Source: Pseudomonas silesiensis (GTDB lineage Bacteria; Pseudomonadota; Gammaproteobacteria; Pseudomonadales; Pseudomonadaceae). From it: a DNA stretch of 64,000 bases. A model generated the notes under the pieces. That model was not told the DNA's origin, ran no database searches, and worked only from the letters and a program-made list of their open reading frames with translations. This document shows, piece by piece, positions 45,340-53,697 of the stretch. Numbering within the stretch: position 1 is the first letter of the stretch; every line of letters starts with the position of its first letter. The position numbers and the translations under genes are program-made. The DNA lies in the NCBI RefSeq assembly GCF_001661075.1, contig NZ_CP014870.1, forward strand, positions 2,438,501 through 2,502,500, written 5' to 3'.

Positions 45340-46089
45340 TTACATTCCTTCGATCGTCAGCAGAAGGCGCTGACGGATCTCATCGTTCATTTCCACAATA
45401 TTCTCGTGGCCTACCAGCTCTTCGAAGCTGGTGTTGCCGGCGATCTGGGTGCTGCTGCGGATCACCGATTCATCAGGCAATTGGGCGCGTACCGGTGAGC
45501 CGATCACGCAAAAGGGCAGGTCGCCAAAGTACTTGAGCCGCTCGAAACTCAGGGGAAAACGCAGGCCTTCAAGCACCCGGCCCACGCCCGGCGATTGGCT
45601 CAGGCAGTAGAACAACACCAGGTAGTGCACGACAAAGCGGTGCAGTTCGGCGCTGCTGCGATTGGGGTCCTTGATGACTGTGCGAAAGCGGGCCAGGTCA
45701 AACGAACTGAAACCCACCACCCAGCGCACGGGGCTGGTGATGCGAATGGATTGCCCGCTTTGGGACAGCACCTTGTCGTACTCCAGCGGGAACAATTCCG
45801 GCGTCGTACTGATCAGGGTGAGGGGGACTTCAAGCTCATTGACCAGCTGGAACGGCGAGGCCGAACCGATGCGGTCGTACAGTTCCTTGAGTTCCTTGAA
45901 ATGGTGTTGGGTCTCGCGGCCGCTGCTGCGCTGCGCGCCTTGCAGGTACTCACCGAAAAACGTCTGCGGACGAATCAGCAATGCCAGGGTCGCCAGATAG
46001 TCCGAAGCCTGCGCCTTGAGCGCATCGGAAATGGCCCGGGTCTGGCTACGCAATCTGATCAGTGCTTCAACGTCAAACGTCTGAGTCAT
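45340..46089 (-). CDS. Unidentified first gene of the T6SS cluster
   Basis: The 249-residue protein starts MTQTFDVEALIRLRSQTRAI and is codirectional with tssB, whose start it precedes by 70 bases. No signal peptide or membrane helix is visible. It lacks the ImpA_N pattern, so it is not a second TssA. Features include SSFDLARFRTVIKDPNRSSA and YCLSQSPGVGRVLEGLRFPL. I do not recognise a family. Position suggests an accessory or regulatory T6SS component. Confidence 0.65.
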   Translation of the reverse strand: MTQTFDVEALIRLRSQTRAISDALKAQASDYLATLALLIRPQTFFGEYLQGAQRSSGRETQHHFKELKELYDRIGSASPFQLVNELEVPLTLISTTPELFPLEYDKVLSQSGQSIRITSPVRWVVGFSSFDLARFRTVIKDPNRSSAELHRFVVHYLVLFYCLSQSPGVGRVLEGLRFPLSFERLKYFGDLPFCVIGSPVRAQLPDESVIRSSTQIAGNTSFEELVGHENIVEMNDEIRQRLLLTIEGM

Positions 46090-46734
46090 TGGTACATCGT
46101 CCTTGAATCTTCACGTCAACTCCCCCGAACAAATACGGGGAAACGGGAAGAACGAATTTCTCGGCATAACACCTGTATGCGCAGTGCGTTTTGCCGATGT
46201 TTCTCCATCGCTAATTCGCACTGCCAGGATTAATTGGAAGCAGTGTGGTGGCATATGGGTATCGAATAGCCACCAGCGTCGTATAGGGCAACGTTTTGTA
46301 TGGAAAAGTTCACACAGAAGCGGATTTTTTCTCGTTTTTGATACATGTCGCAATGATGTCTGCAGGCCACTACATGCAGTAAATAGCTGTAGGAATGGTC
46401 CGAAGACCAGTGAATACAGTGGTTTCAGACGGGAAATGGATCCAATTGTTGCTTTAAAATAAATTGAAAAAGGTGAACCGGTTCACCAAACAGGCAACGA
46501 ATGGAAAGGAAAAATAAAAAGAGCATGGGCAGGATCGATTTATATGTCGGAGTCATGACAAAAGCAGAGGGGGCACGAAAAGCTGGATTTGCTCCGGCGC
46601 TGAATAAAACACCGGGGTCTTTTGAGGTTACATATTGCTGCCATCGCGGTATAACGCGCCTTGTACAACGGCGCCTCAGGACCGTTTCAGGGGTGGGTTG
46701 TACAAGTGCACAAGGGCCTTCGGGCGTTTGTTAA
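46090..46734. promoter_or_regulatory. Divergent 645-base intergenic region
   Basis: This spacer lies between the T6SS cluster (minus) and the M48 peptidase (plus). It is noticeably richer in A and T than its neighbours. It should hold both promoters. No convincing sigma-54 or other consensus was found and the open frames within are not protein-like. Confidence 0.5.
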
Positions 46735-48432
46735 ATGGAATTTGTGCTCGCCAGGGACAGTAAGAGCGACGCAGCTATCGAGCCCATCGCGGGGAGAATG
46801 TCCTCCGGCGAATTCAAGCTGGTGGGCATCGCGTTGGTGGTGATGCTGGGATGCCTGTATTCGATCTGGCAGATGGGCAAGCAGCTGCGCGTGATGCTGC
46901 ACATGTTTGAATCGACGCCAATGCCGGTTCTCGGCCAGGTCGTCACCCCCGAACAAGCGCCGGTGCTGTGGGCCTATGTTCGCGACCTGGCCGATCAACT
47001 CGGCGCCCTGGCGCCCGAACACATCGTGCTGGGCATGACCGAAGGCTTTTACGTCACCTCCAGCGACATCAACCTGCTGCCCTCGGACACCGCGCTCCAA
47101 GGTCGAACCCTGCACGTGCCGATGCTGTACCTGAGATTGCTCGACCGGGCGGAAACCAGCGCGGTGATCGGTCACGAACTGGCGCACTTCGCGGGCGCCG
47201 ATACCGAGTACAGCCAGCGCTTCCTGCCGATCTACGACGGCATCGGCCGCAGCCTGGGGGTGATCGGCGAAACCATGCAGCAAAGCGACCTGCTGCAACG
47301 CTCGATCCTGCGCCCGGCCTTCATGCTCGGGATCTACTTCATGGAGCGTTTCGATCATGCGGTGAACCACTGGAGCCGCGTGCGGGAACTGGCCGCCGAC
47401 GCCGCGGGCGCCCGGTTGGCGGGAAATATCGCCGCGGCGTCGGCCTTGCTGCGCATCTCCGCCATCGACCCGCTGCTGCAAGAATGTGTGGGCACCCATG
47501 TCGGCCACGCGACCAACCCCACGGAACACGCCCTGACCCGCGACCTGCCGACCAGCGTGTTGCATGAACTGGCGGCCCAGCCGCTGACCTTGCCCGAGGA
47601 AGAGCTGGCCACCCGCTTGCCGCACCCGACGGACACACACCCGTCCAACGGTGAGCGCGTGGCCTCGTTGCAGGTATCACTCGAGGAAGCCGTGAGCCGC
47701 GGCACCCGCCCCATAGTCGCAGCACAGGCCTGCGCCGCACTGGATCAGTATTTTGCCGATCCCCAGGCCTTGCGCCGCCGCGTCACCGAGGACTTCCTCA
47801 ATCACTACGTGACGCAGGATGTGGCGCTGGTCGAGGAGTTGCGCACCCATGCCAGCCAGGCCACCGAGGAAGTGCGGCTGCACGAAGGTGCGCGCGTTCG
47901 CGGCTGGATCAGCCTGGTGTTCTTCGGCACGCTGATGGTGGTGGGCCTCGGTTTGCTGGTGTGGTCGCTTCTGTTCCCCGAAGCGGCAGGCAGCAAGAAG
48001 GGCGTGTTGCTGGCAGCGGGCGGCGTGCTCACCTTCATGATGGCCTGCATGCTACCGATGTCGCTGCGCCTGCTCATGCGCGCGGATAAGACCGCATTGC
48101 TGCTCACCCCCGAGCACTTCGTGTTCGCCAACCTCAAGGCGCCACTGCCCATTCAACACGTCGCGGATTTCGGCCTGCGGGTGGGGCAGGGCGTGCATTT
48201 GAATCTGTTGCTCGAAGATGACGCGCCCATGCCAGAGCTGAGCTCACGCTCGTTCTTTGCCCCTGATGTGAAGCTCGACAAGAAAAAACGCTGGGTGCAG
48301 TTGCAGCTGATGCAGTTTTGCCGGGACGACAGGAAACTCAAGGAGAAGGAGCTGGCGGAGCTGATTGGTACGTATCTGAACGCGGGGACCGCGCGGCATT
48401 TGTTGCAGCAGCGGTTTGAGCAAGTGGATTAA
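46735..48432 (+). CDS. Membrane-anchored M48-family metallopeptidase
   Basis: The 565-residue protein has an N-terminal membrane helix (about 28-46). Zinc motif HELAH (His147, Glu148, His151) is followed by a distal Glu218 in RVRELAADAAG, as in HtpX/Ste24-type M48 peptidases. Two C-terminal helices lie near residues 385-410 and 420-445. The active site probably faces the cytoplasm or bilayer. Its place beside the T6SS cluster may be incidental. The ATG at 46735 lacks a clear ribosome site; a start at 46798 (MSSGEFKLV) is an alternative. Confidence 0.82.
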   Translation: MEFVLARDSKSDAAIEPIAGRMSSGEFKLVGIALVVMLGCLYSIWQMGKQLRVMLHMFESTPMPVLGQVVTPEQAPVLWAYVRDLADQLGALAPEHIVLGMTEGFYVTSSDINLLPSDTALQGRTLHVPMLYLRLLDRAETSAVIGHELAHFAGADTEYSQRFLPIYDGIGRSLGVIGETMQQSDLLQRSILRPAFMLGIYFMERFDHAVNHWSRVRELAADAAGARLAGNIAAASALLRISAIDPLLQECVGTHVGHATNPTEHALTRDLPTSVLHELAAQPLTLPEEELATRLPHPTDTHPSNGERVASLQVSLEEAVSRGTRPIVAAQACAALDQYFADPQALRRRVTEDFLNHYVTQDVALVEELRTHASQATEEVRLHEGARVRGWISLVFFGTLMVVGLGLLVWSLLFPEAAGSKKGVLLAAGGVLTFMMACMLPMSLRLLMRADKTALLLTPEHFVFANLKAPLPIQHVADFGLRVGQGVHLNLLLEDDAPMPELSSRSFFAPDVKLDKKKRWVQLQLMQFCRDDRKLKEKELAELIGTYLNAGTARHLLQQRFEQVD

Positions 48433-48578
48433 TGGCTACCCACGCAAACGTCATAGAGCTCTGCTAGCAACGCATGCAATTCGTTGTTCTCATCCAACAA
48501 GGGTTTTGCCTGGTCGTACAGAACGATGTCGTTGATCGAGCCTGATCCACCGTACAGCAACGAACGGCGCCCTATTTT
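48429..48578 (-). pseudogene. 3' remnant of a small gene (possible immunity relic)
   Basis: A minus-strand frame without a start reads RRSLLYGGSGSINDIVLYDQ and ends ELHALLAELYDVCVGSH before TAA at 48429-48431. Immediately upstream in frame is a stop (48579-48581). It looks like the C-terminus of a real protein cut off by the gene now in front of it. The pattern GGSGSINDIVLY reminds me of small DUF6966-type proteins found near Rhs loci; this is unverified. Confidence 0.5.
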
Positions 48579-48919
48579 TCAAAAGCAGCAACGCTGACGG
48601 TGCCATTGTGCAAATCGACCGAGTAGCTGAGGCCATTCCAGTTACCGGCAATCACCACCCCATTTTTGTCGCAGTGGAGATTCATGTAGGGCTTGTCGAC
48701 TTCCGTGCCATGGGGGCTTTCTTCGATTTGCCAGAGTAGTTCGCCGTGCATCGACAGTGCAAAGATGTTTCTGTTGAAAATCACATCGGGCGCGGGCTCG
48801 ACCAGAATCAAGAGCCTGTCGTTGTGGTGAAGGGCCTCTTTGACGGGTTGAGGCAGGGAAATGGGTTGACCTGCTATCCATAGGATTCCGTCGTCAATAC
48901 GGTGCCACGTTTCGGTCAT
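48572..48919 (-). CDS. Hypothetical 115-residue protein
   Basis: The protein reads MTETWHRIDDGILWIAGQPI and ends in WNGLSYSVDLHNGTVSVAAF. It is soluble and beta-rich with alternating aspartate and aromatic residues, like one or two blades of a beta-propeller. It ends inside a gene remnant and lies in an area of orphan toxin and immunity pieces, so it may be an immunity protein. No family is recognised. Confidence 0.65.
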   Translation of the reverse strand: MTETWHRIDDGILWIAGQPISLPQPVKEALHHNDRLLILVEPAPDVIFNRNIFALSMHGELLWQIEESPHGTEVDKPYMNLHCDKNGVVIAGNWNGLSYSVDLHNGTVSVAAFEK

Positions 48920-48957
48920 CTATTTACCCCGGCGTTATCAGTGAAGTCGCAGCAATG

Positions 48958-49866
48958 CTATGTGCGAGGAAGACTTTCTGGTGGCAGTCCATTAGGCAGC
49001 TGAATCTTTAAGCCCTGTGCGATCTGATCGCCAATGTAGAAGGCAATTCCCAGTGCGCTAGCTAGTTCGGGATCGTTGACTTCAAACTCTTTGCCGGCCC
49101 AAGCGCCGATAGTCAATTGGTGCAGCCTCGCGTTATCTTTTTCAACGCCTAGCAATACGTTTTTTATGAATTGCAGTTGGATTAACGAGCTTGAATAAAT
49201 CTGGAATTCCGGGCGCCTGTTGTATCTGAGTGCGGTGATTGCTATTGCATTGTCGATGTAATCGAGGGCAGTTATTGGCGTTTTCAGGAGGTGGTCCTCC
49301 CCGGCTACGGTGGTGTGATAGCTACGCGACGCCACATAATCATCAAACAATTGAACCTGCTCTCTGGTCAGGTCGGAGTTCCGATAATAATCAACGTGTT
49401 TTCTATAGGTAAGAAATTGTTCCGATTGTGGTCCATGAGTCAGTAGAGAAACAATGGCTGCACATTGCATTAGCCAGTAGATTTCAAACGAGGATTCAGT
49501 GCCTCGACCATAGCCAAGATTTTCACCTTGCTTGTACAACTCAGTGGCCAGTTGGCCGGGATTGTCGCAGTTTATCGTTGCCTCTGATGTCAAACCGGCC
49601 GGGTCATTCGCTATGACGAATACTCGATAGCGCTGCAATAGAAGGGCATCCACAAGCGTCAGGTCCGGGCAGGCGGGGGGTATTAGCGGTTCAAAAACCT
49701 CCGCTTCACGATTGATCGGTAGCCAAGACAAGTTCCTCTCCACTTGGGAAGGTGCCTTGGCCAACTCGGTCAAGGGGGCTTCATCAACAACCTGCCCGGT
49801 GGGGGCGGGTGGAAGACCAGTCTTTGGCCTGAAAAGAGCTTTCAAATGATGCAGTAGTTTTGACAT
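48958..49866 (-). CDS. Hypothetical 302-residue protein
   Basis: The protein starts MSKLLHHLKALFRPKTGLPP with a basic N-terminus and then SWLPINREAEVFEPLIPPAC. It has no signal peptide or membrane helix. Lower GC than the T6SS genes suggests acquisition. It lies 38 bases upstream of the 115-residue gene and downstream of orphan toxin parts, all on the minus strand. I do not recognise it. Confidence 0.7.
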   Translation of the reverse strand: MSKLLHHLKALFRPKTGLPPAPTGQVVDEAPLTELAKAPSQVERNLSWLPINREAEVFEPLIPPACPDLTLVDALLLQRYRVFVIANDPAGLTSEATINCDNPGQLATELYKQGENLGYGRGTESSFEIYWLMQCAAIVSLLTHGPQSEQFLTYRKHVDYYRNSDLTREQVQLFDDYVASRSYHTTVAGEDHLLKTPITALDYIDNAIAITALRYNRRPEFQIYSSSLIQLQFIKNVLLGVEKDNARLHQLTIGAWAGKEFEVNDPELASALGIAFYIGDQIAQGLKIQLPNGLPPESLPRT

Positions 49867-49925
49867 GGGAAAGCCTTCAGCGGTCCAATCAACGTTATTT
49901 ATCCATATCTGCTTCTATCTACATA

Positions 49926-50189
49926 TCAAACAGCCGACCCTCTGTTGGTTCCAGGCTTCTCAATTAGCAACTCGTCCAGTTCTCTGCGACGGCATTTCAT
50001 AACGAAATCCACTGCGGCATCAATGTTTTTTTGAAAAAGTTCGAAGCTTGCGCGATCTATTTCGTAATATTCCTCGTAGTCAACCATGCCGTTGCTAACT
50101 GGAAATGAAGCGTAGAACCTCCCGGAAGTTTTCTCGATTCCTAACGAGAAAAGTTCCTCGCGATTTACGTAAATGTCTTGAAGTTTCAT
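49926..50189 (-). CDS. Small probable immunity protein
   Basis: The 87-residue acidic protein starts MKLQDIYVNREELFSLGIEK and contains YYEIDRASFELFQKNIDAAV. Its ATG overlaps the stop of the preceding toxin-tail frame (ATGA). This is the usual arrangement of a toxin C-terminus followed by its immunity gene. The family is not recognised. Confidence 0.6.
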   Translation of the reverse strand: MKLQDIYVNREELFSLGIEKTSGRFYASFPVSNGMVDYEEYYEIDRASFELFQKNIDAAVDFVMKCRRRELDELLIEKPGTNRGSAV

Positions 50190-50380
50190 AGTGTTCTCCA
50201 CTTTAAAGGAGTTGTCTGAAATAGCTCCGAGGAGATCTTTCCGGCATCAATTACTGCTTCAAAGTTACCATCTGGCAATTTTCCGCCCGGAAGCCAAAAC
50301 TGGTTGGCACCCGTTTCGTTGCCAGATGGGATGCGCAGACCTAGTTTGTCAGGAGTAGGAATATCAATACGCACATCCAT
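50186..50380 (-). CDS. Orphan toxin C-terminal fragment
   Basis: A 64-codon frame begins MDVRIDIPTPDKLGLRIPSG and contains NETGANQFWLPGGKLPDGNF, then EAVIDAGKI. This reads like the tail of a larger secreted toxin rather than a free-standing protein. No ribosome site precedes it, and it is in frame with the stop of the glycohydrolase gene just upstream. It is probably a left-over effector tip paired with the following small gene. Confidence 0.5.
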   Translation of the reverse strand: MDVRIDIPTPDKLGLRIPSGNETGANQFWLPGGKLPDGNFEAVIDAGKISSELFQTTPLKWRTL

Positions 50381-50395
50381 GATTCGCAGGAGCGT

Positions 50396-51511
50396 TCAGC
50401 GGCCCCCATAAATAACATCGTCCATGTCGTCGTGGAGTGGGGCGCGTTCGAATAATTTTTGGGCCAAGCCTTGAATGCGTTCAGACCAGACAACCTGGCT
50501 GACCCATTCTTTCGGCATACCCGAAACCCCGTATAATGCCCCTGCTATCTGGCCGGTGGTGGCTGCCACGCTATCCGCGTCATCTGCCAGATTGGCCGCC
50601 AGCAGGATTGCATCCTTGAAGTTATCCGTGTTCCACACCGCCCATAACGCCGCTTCCAGCGTATCGATGACGTAACCTGAGGATCGGATTTGATCGCGGG
50701 TTTTTTGTTTGTACTCGCCAGCATTGATGATCAAGGGGCGGGGATACAAGGCCCGAACCATTGACGACAAGGTTTCTTCTTTGTCTGCGCCATTGAGCGC
50801 CAAATGTAGTTGGGCACCGAGCAGTTCACAGCAATTTACGGCTTCAGCAGCCTTGTGGGTGACGCGGCTTTGTGCCGCGCTTTCCCGCAAGGTTGCGGAT
50901 AATGAATGACGACGATAAATAGCAGTCGGTGCCAGTCGGATAATCGTCCCATTGCCGGCAGTGGAAGGATCATCGTTGCCGTACCAATCGCGCCCCTGCG
51001 TCAGTCGTCCCTCAAGCGCGGTACGAGTCGCATTGCCAATGTCGAAACATTTACCGTTATGGCTGTTTTCTCCGTTTTTGTACCAGCGACAGAGTCTCTC
51101 GGCATAATCGTAAAAGTCGAAATCGCTCCTTTCGAGATAGGTATCTGCCAGACAAAGCGCCATGCTTGTATCGTCGGTCCACTCCCCGGGATTCAGTTTG
51201 AATGGGCCGCCGCCTACCATGTCCATGACGGCTTCACGATCGCGGGGCAAGAACTCCAGTGTTGTACCCACCGCATCGCCGATTGCGAGCCCGAGCAGGC
51301 ATCCTTTTGAACGGTCCAGCGCTTGCTCTTCAGTAATTGAGCAAGGTCTCGAAGTCAGCCAGTCAGGCTTATTGTTCGGTAATCTGGGTGCGTCGGGCTG
51401 CAACGTATAATCCATGCGCTGGCGCAATTGCAGAGAGGGGGGCGGAAGGAGGTGGTCATAGCGCTCGATATATTTGGCGAGCACTTCGTTCGAACTTCTT
51501 AAATCAATCAT
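50396..51511 (-). CDS. ADP-ribosylglycohydrolase (effector immunity, Tri1-like)
   Basis: The 371-residue enzyme has the DraG/ARH metal-binding set: [14 protein letters not shown] near residues 74-87, WTDDTSMAL (111-119), and [20 protein letters not shown] near 310-330. It removes ADP-ribose from proteins. Its ATG overlaps the stop of the ADP-ribosyltransferase gene as ATGA, so it is almost certainly the immunity partner, reversing self-modification as reported for Tre1/Tri1-type pairs. The first 60 residues are an N-terminal extension that could block the toxin directly. Confidence 0.88.
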   Translation of the reverse strand: MIDLRSSNEVLAKYIERYDHLLPPPSLQLRQRMDYTLQPDAPRLPNNKPDWLTSRPCSITEEQALDRSKGCLLGLAIGDAVGTTLEFLPRDREAVMDMVGGGPFKLNPGEWTDDTSMALCLADTYLERSDFDFYDYAERLCRWYKNGENSHNGKCFDIGNATRTALEGRLTQGRDWYGNDDPSTAGNGTIIRLAPTAIYRRHSLSATLRESAAQSRVTHKAAEAVNCCELLGAQLHLALNGADKEETLSSMVRALYPRPLIINAGEYKQKTRDQIRSSGYVIDTLEAALWAVWNTDNFKDAILLAANLADDADSVAATTGQIAGALYGVSGMPKEWVSQVVWSERIQGLAQKLFERAPLHDDMDDVIYGGR

Positions 51512-52998
51512 GGGATCTCTTGGTAAAGAAGGTGGGTCACTGACCCGGATTCAATTTTATTAAGCACATTGAATTGTGTTCCCGGAGGGTAGAGAACCTC
51601 CGCCTCGCGGTGCCCGGATAGAAAGCTGATGTCCCTTCCAGATGTGCCACGAGTCACGATTCGAACGTTGCCACTGAAAGCCTTGCCTGTCTCAGCAGAG
51701 GTGCTAAAGAATGCGCCATCGCTAGTAGGATGTCCCATTCGTATTTCGGTGAGTACATCTGCTGGCAAGCTTGTTCCCCGGTAGGTTTCACCTTCTACAT
51801 AGCGAGGAAGCTTGGCTAAGCCATCTTTTGCATGCGTTGCGAAGGCCTCCATTTGCTCAGTAATTGGCGTCTTTCCGCGTAAGGCCGGATTGATCCAAGT
51901 GTACCCCTCATTCGTTGTGTACCCGTGAAGAGCCCCAATCTGGTCATCGGTTAGCAACCGTGAACGATCAGGGTCAGCTTTGTCGGCAATTTTTCTACCG
52001 TTTGCAATCCATCTTTCTGCAGTTTGCTGGCCCACCGCATCTCTGAGCGACATCAGCGGTGGCGGCGCCGGTGGACGCTTTGCCTCAACGGGTCGCTCCG
52101 TTATTTTTTTGACTTCAGGTAATTCCACCTTCGCCAAAGGCGCCGGTTCCTTCACATGTAACTCAGCCTGAGCCAACAACTTCTGCTCATTACGCGCCAA
52201 CCAGCCCGCCAACTGCTTGTTCGATATCTGGGCCTGTAGCTTCGCACTGCGTGTTGCGATGCTTTCCATGCTGCCCACTACGCCCGCCTTCATCTGGCCG
52301 CGCGTCAGGTAGGTGACGATGGCAGTGAGTAGCAGCAACACCAGTTGCTCCTGGCCGCGAGCCAATTGGCGCGCCGAGCGTTCGATGCGTTCCTGCACCA
52401 GCGCCGCGGAGCCGCCGGTTGGGTCCAGGCCGGAAGGTTTGACGCCTTCTTCGGCGTGCCAGGCGGTGGCAATGCCTTCCTGCAATGAAGAGAGGCAGGC
52501 GGGCAGGCCTTGGTAAAAATACTCGGCGATGGCGGATAAGCCCAAGCCCATCAGAATAAGATTGCCGACTTGCAAGCCGATACCTGCCCCGGCGGCAGCG
52601 CCGGGCGCTGCGCCAATACCAAATGCAAATGCACCCGCTGCGCCGCCAGCCACGGTGCCGATCGCGACGCTACCGCCCAGAATCATCGAGACTTCTTTGA
52701 CCAGCTGCAGCAGCACAGGAAGGATCTGCTCGATTTCGATCGAGGCCCACTTGCGCTTGAGGTCCATCTGGATGATCGGGTAGGAGAGGGTCATCGCCCG
52801 ATTCACTGCATCGATCCGGTGACCGCCCATGTAGCCATAGGCCTGGCTAGCACCGTTACCTACTCGTCGGGTGAAGCCGTTCCAGTTGTCGTGAACGCTC
52901 TGCAAGCCTTCGTTGACGCCCTGGTTCAGTTCGCTGAATTTCTGATCGAGGTTTCGTTCGACGTCGGCCCAGCTGGGCACATTCGCTAAAAGATCCAT
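51508..52998 (-). CDS. ADP-ribosyltransferase type VI effector
   Basis: The 496-residue protein has an N-terminal domain with two glycine/alanine-rich hydrophobic stretches (about residues 105-160) and a further helix near 225. A proline-rich linker ([17 protein letters not shown]) follows. The C-terminal R-S-E ART domain has Arg407 in YRGTSLP, Ser432-Thr-Ser434 in FFSTS, and Glu465-x-Glu467 in HREAEVLY. The ExE motif predicts arginine-directed transfer. The N-terminal half probably mediates loading; I recall DUF6861 for such parts, unverified. It overlaps its glycohydrolase partner. Confidence 0.86.
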   Translation of the reverse strand: MDLLANVPSWADVERNLDQKFSELNQGVNEGLQSVHDNWNGFTRRVGNGASQAYGYMGGHRIDAVNRAMTLSYPIIQMDLKRKWASIEIEQILPVLLQLVKEVSMILGGSVAIGTVAGGAAGAFAFGIGAAPGAAAGAGIGLQVGNLILMGLGLSAIAEYFYQGLPACLSSLQEGIATAWHAEEGVKPSGLDPTGGSAALVQERIERSARQLARGQEQLVLLLLTAIVTYLTRGQMKAGVVGSMESIATRSAKLQAQISNKQLAGWLARNEQKLLAQAELHVKEPAPLAKVELPEVKKITERPVEAKRPPAPPPLMSLRDAVGQQTAERWIANGRKIADKADPDRSRLLTDDQIGALHGYTTNEGYTWINPALRGKTPITEQMEAFATHAKDGLAKLPRYVEGETYRGTSLPADVLTEIRMGHPTSDGAFFSTSAETGKAFSGNVRIVTRGTSGRDISFLSGHREAEVLYPPGTQFNVLNKIESGSVTHLLYQEIP

Positions 52999-53697
52999 TT
53001 ACACATCACTGTCCTTGGGTGGAAGAAGCTTCCCTGTCGCCACGTTTGAAGTGTCGGATATCCGACTTTATGCCCAGGATAAAGTACTGGCCATTAGCCG
53101 CACTCTAGACTGCATCAGGCGCAATAAAATTCAATGTGGATCCCATTTTTTATTGTTCAGGTAGGCTAGGCAATGATGTCAATGAGGCACTAGTTGCTTT
53201 TTAATGGCGCGTAATGCCCCATTCCTCCTTGATATACCGGCGTTTGTGGCGCGCCAGAGCGGCCGATAATTATTTTTCAGACTTCAGCGGGGCATGAATC
53301 CCTATCTGAGTAGCAACCGGGAAATGCCGTTTCCGGGTTGACACAGTGGATGGCGAAGGTGTTTCCTTTGCCGCTTTCGGAGGACTGTAACGCCTTTGAT
53401 AACGTGACGTCCCTCGCATTTTTGCTTGAGTGATGGCACTTTCGCATTGGTCTGCGGTCGCATTATCAGTCTTCGAATTCCGTTTGCGAAATGTCATTGA
53501 TTTCGAAAGCTGACGGCACAAGTTTGTAGGCGGATTCATACAAAGTCCGAGCTGTTTCGCTCCGCCAGTTTACGGAGCAGCGGATTGTTTCCCCAATCCA
53601 CGATGTTGTAATCGGGTTTCGACCCTTCTGTCAGATTCGTTATGCGCAGTGGTAGGCGAGGGCGGTAGCGTTCCCCACTGCTTTCAAGGAGATACAC
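52999..53697. promoter_or_regulatory. Divergent 699-base intergenic region
   Basis: This region separates the ADP-ribosyltransferase gene (minus) from vgrG (plus) and should hold both promoters. An AAGGAG ribosome site lies just before vgrG. An 89-codon basic frame at 53270-53539 is not convincing. Confidence 0.45.

Noticed and set aside
45340..46089. Second TssA at the head of the T6SS cluster
   Set aside because: The sequence lacks the ImpA_N pattern seen in the true TssA at 25186-26277.
46501..46734. 77-codon plus-strand frame before the M48 gene
   Set aside because: It has no protein-like pattern and no conserved features, and lies in an AT-rich promoter region.
46090..46734. Sigma-54 promoter for the T6SS operon
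   Set aside because: No sequence with the GG/GC spacing at -24/-12 could be found by eye on either strand.
53270..53539. 89-codon basic frame on the minus strand in the vgrG upstream region
   Set aside because: It has no ribosome site or recognisable domain and is very rich in Lys, Ser and Thr. Probably chance.
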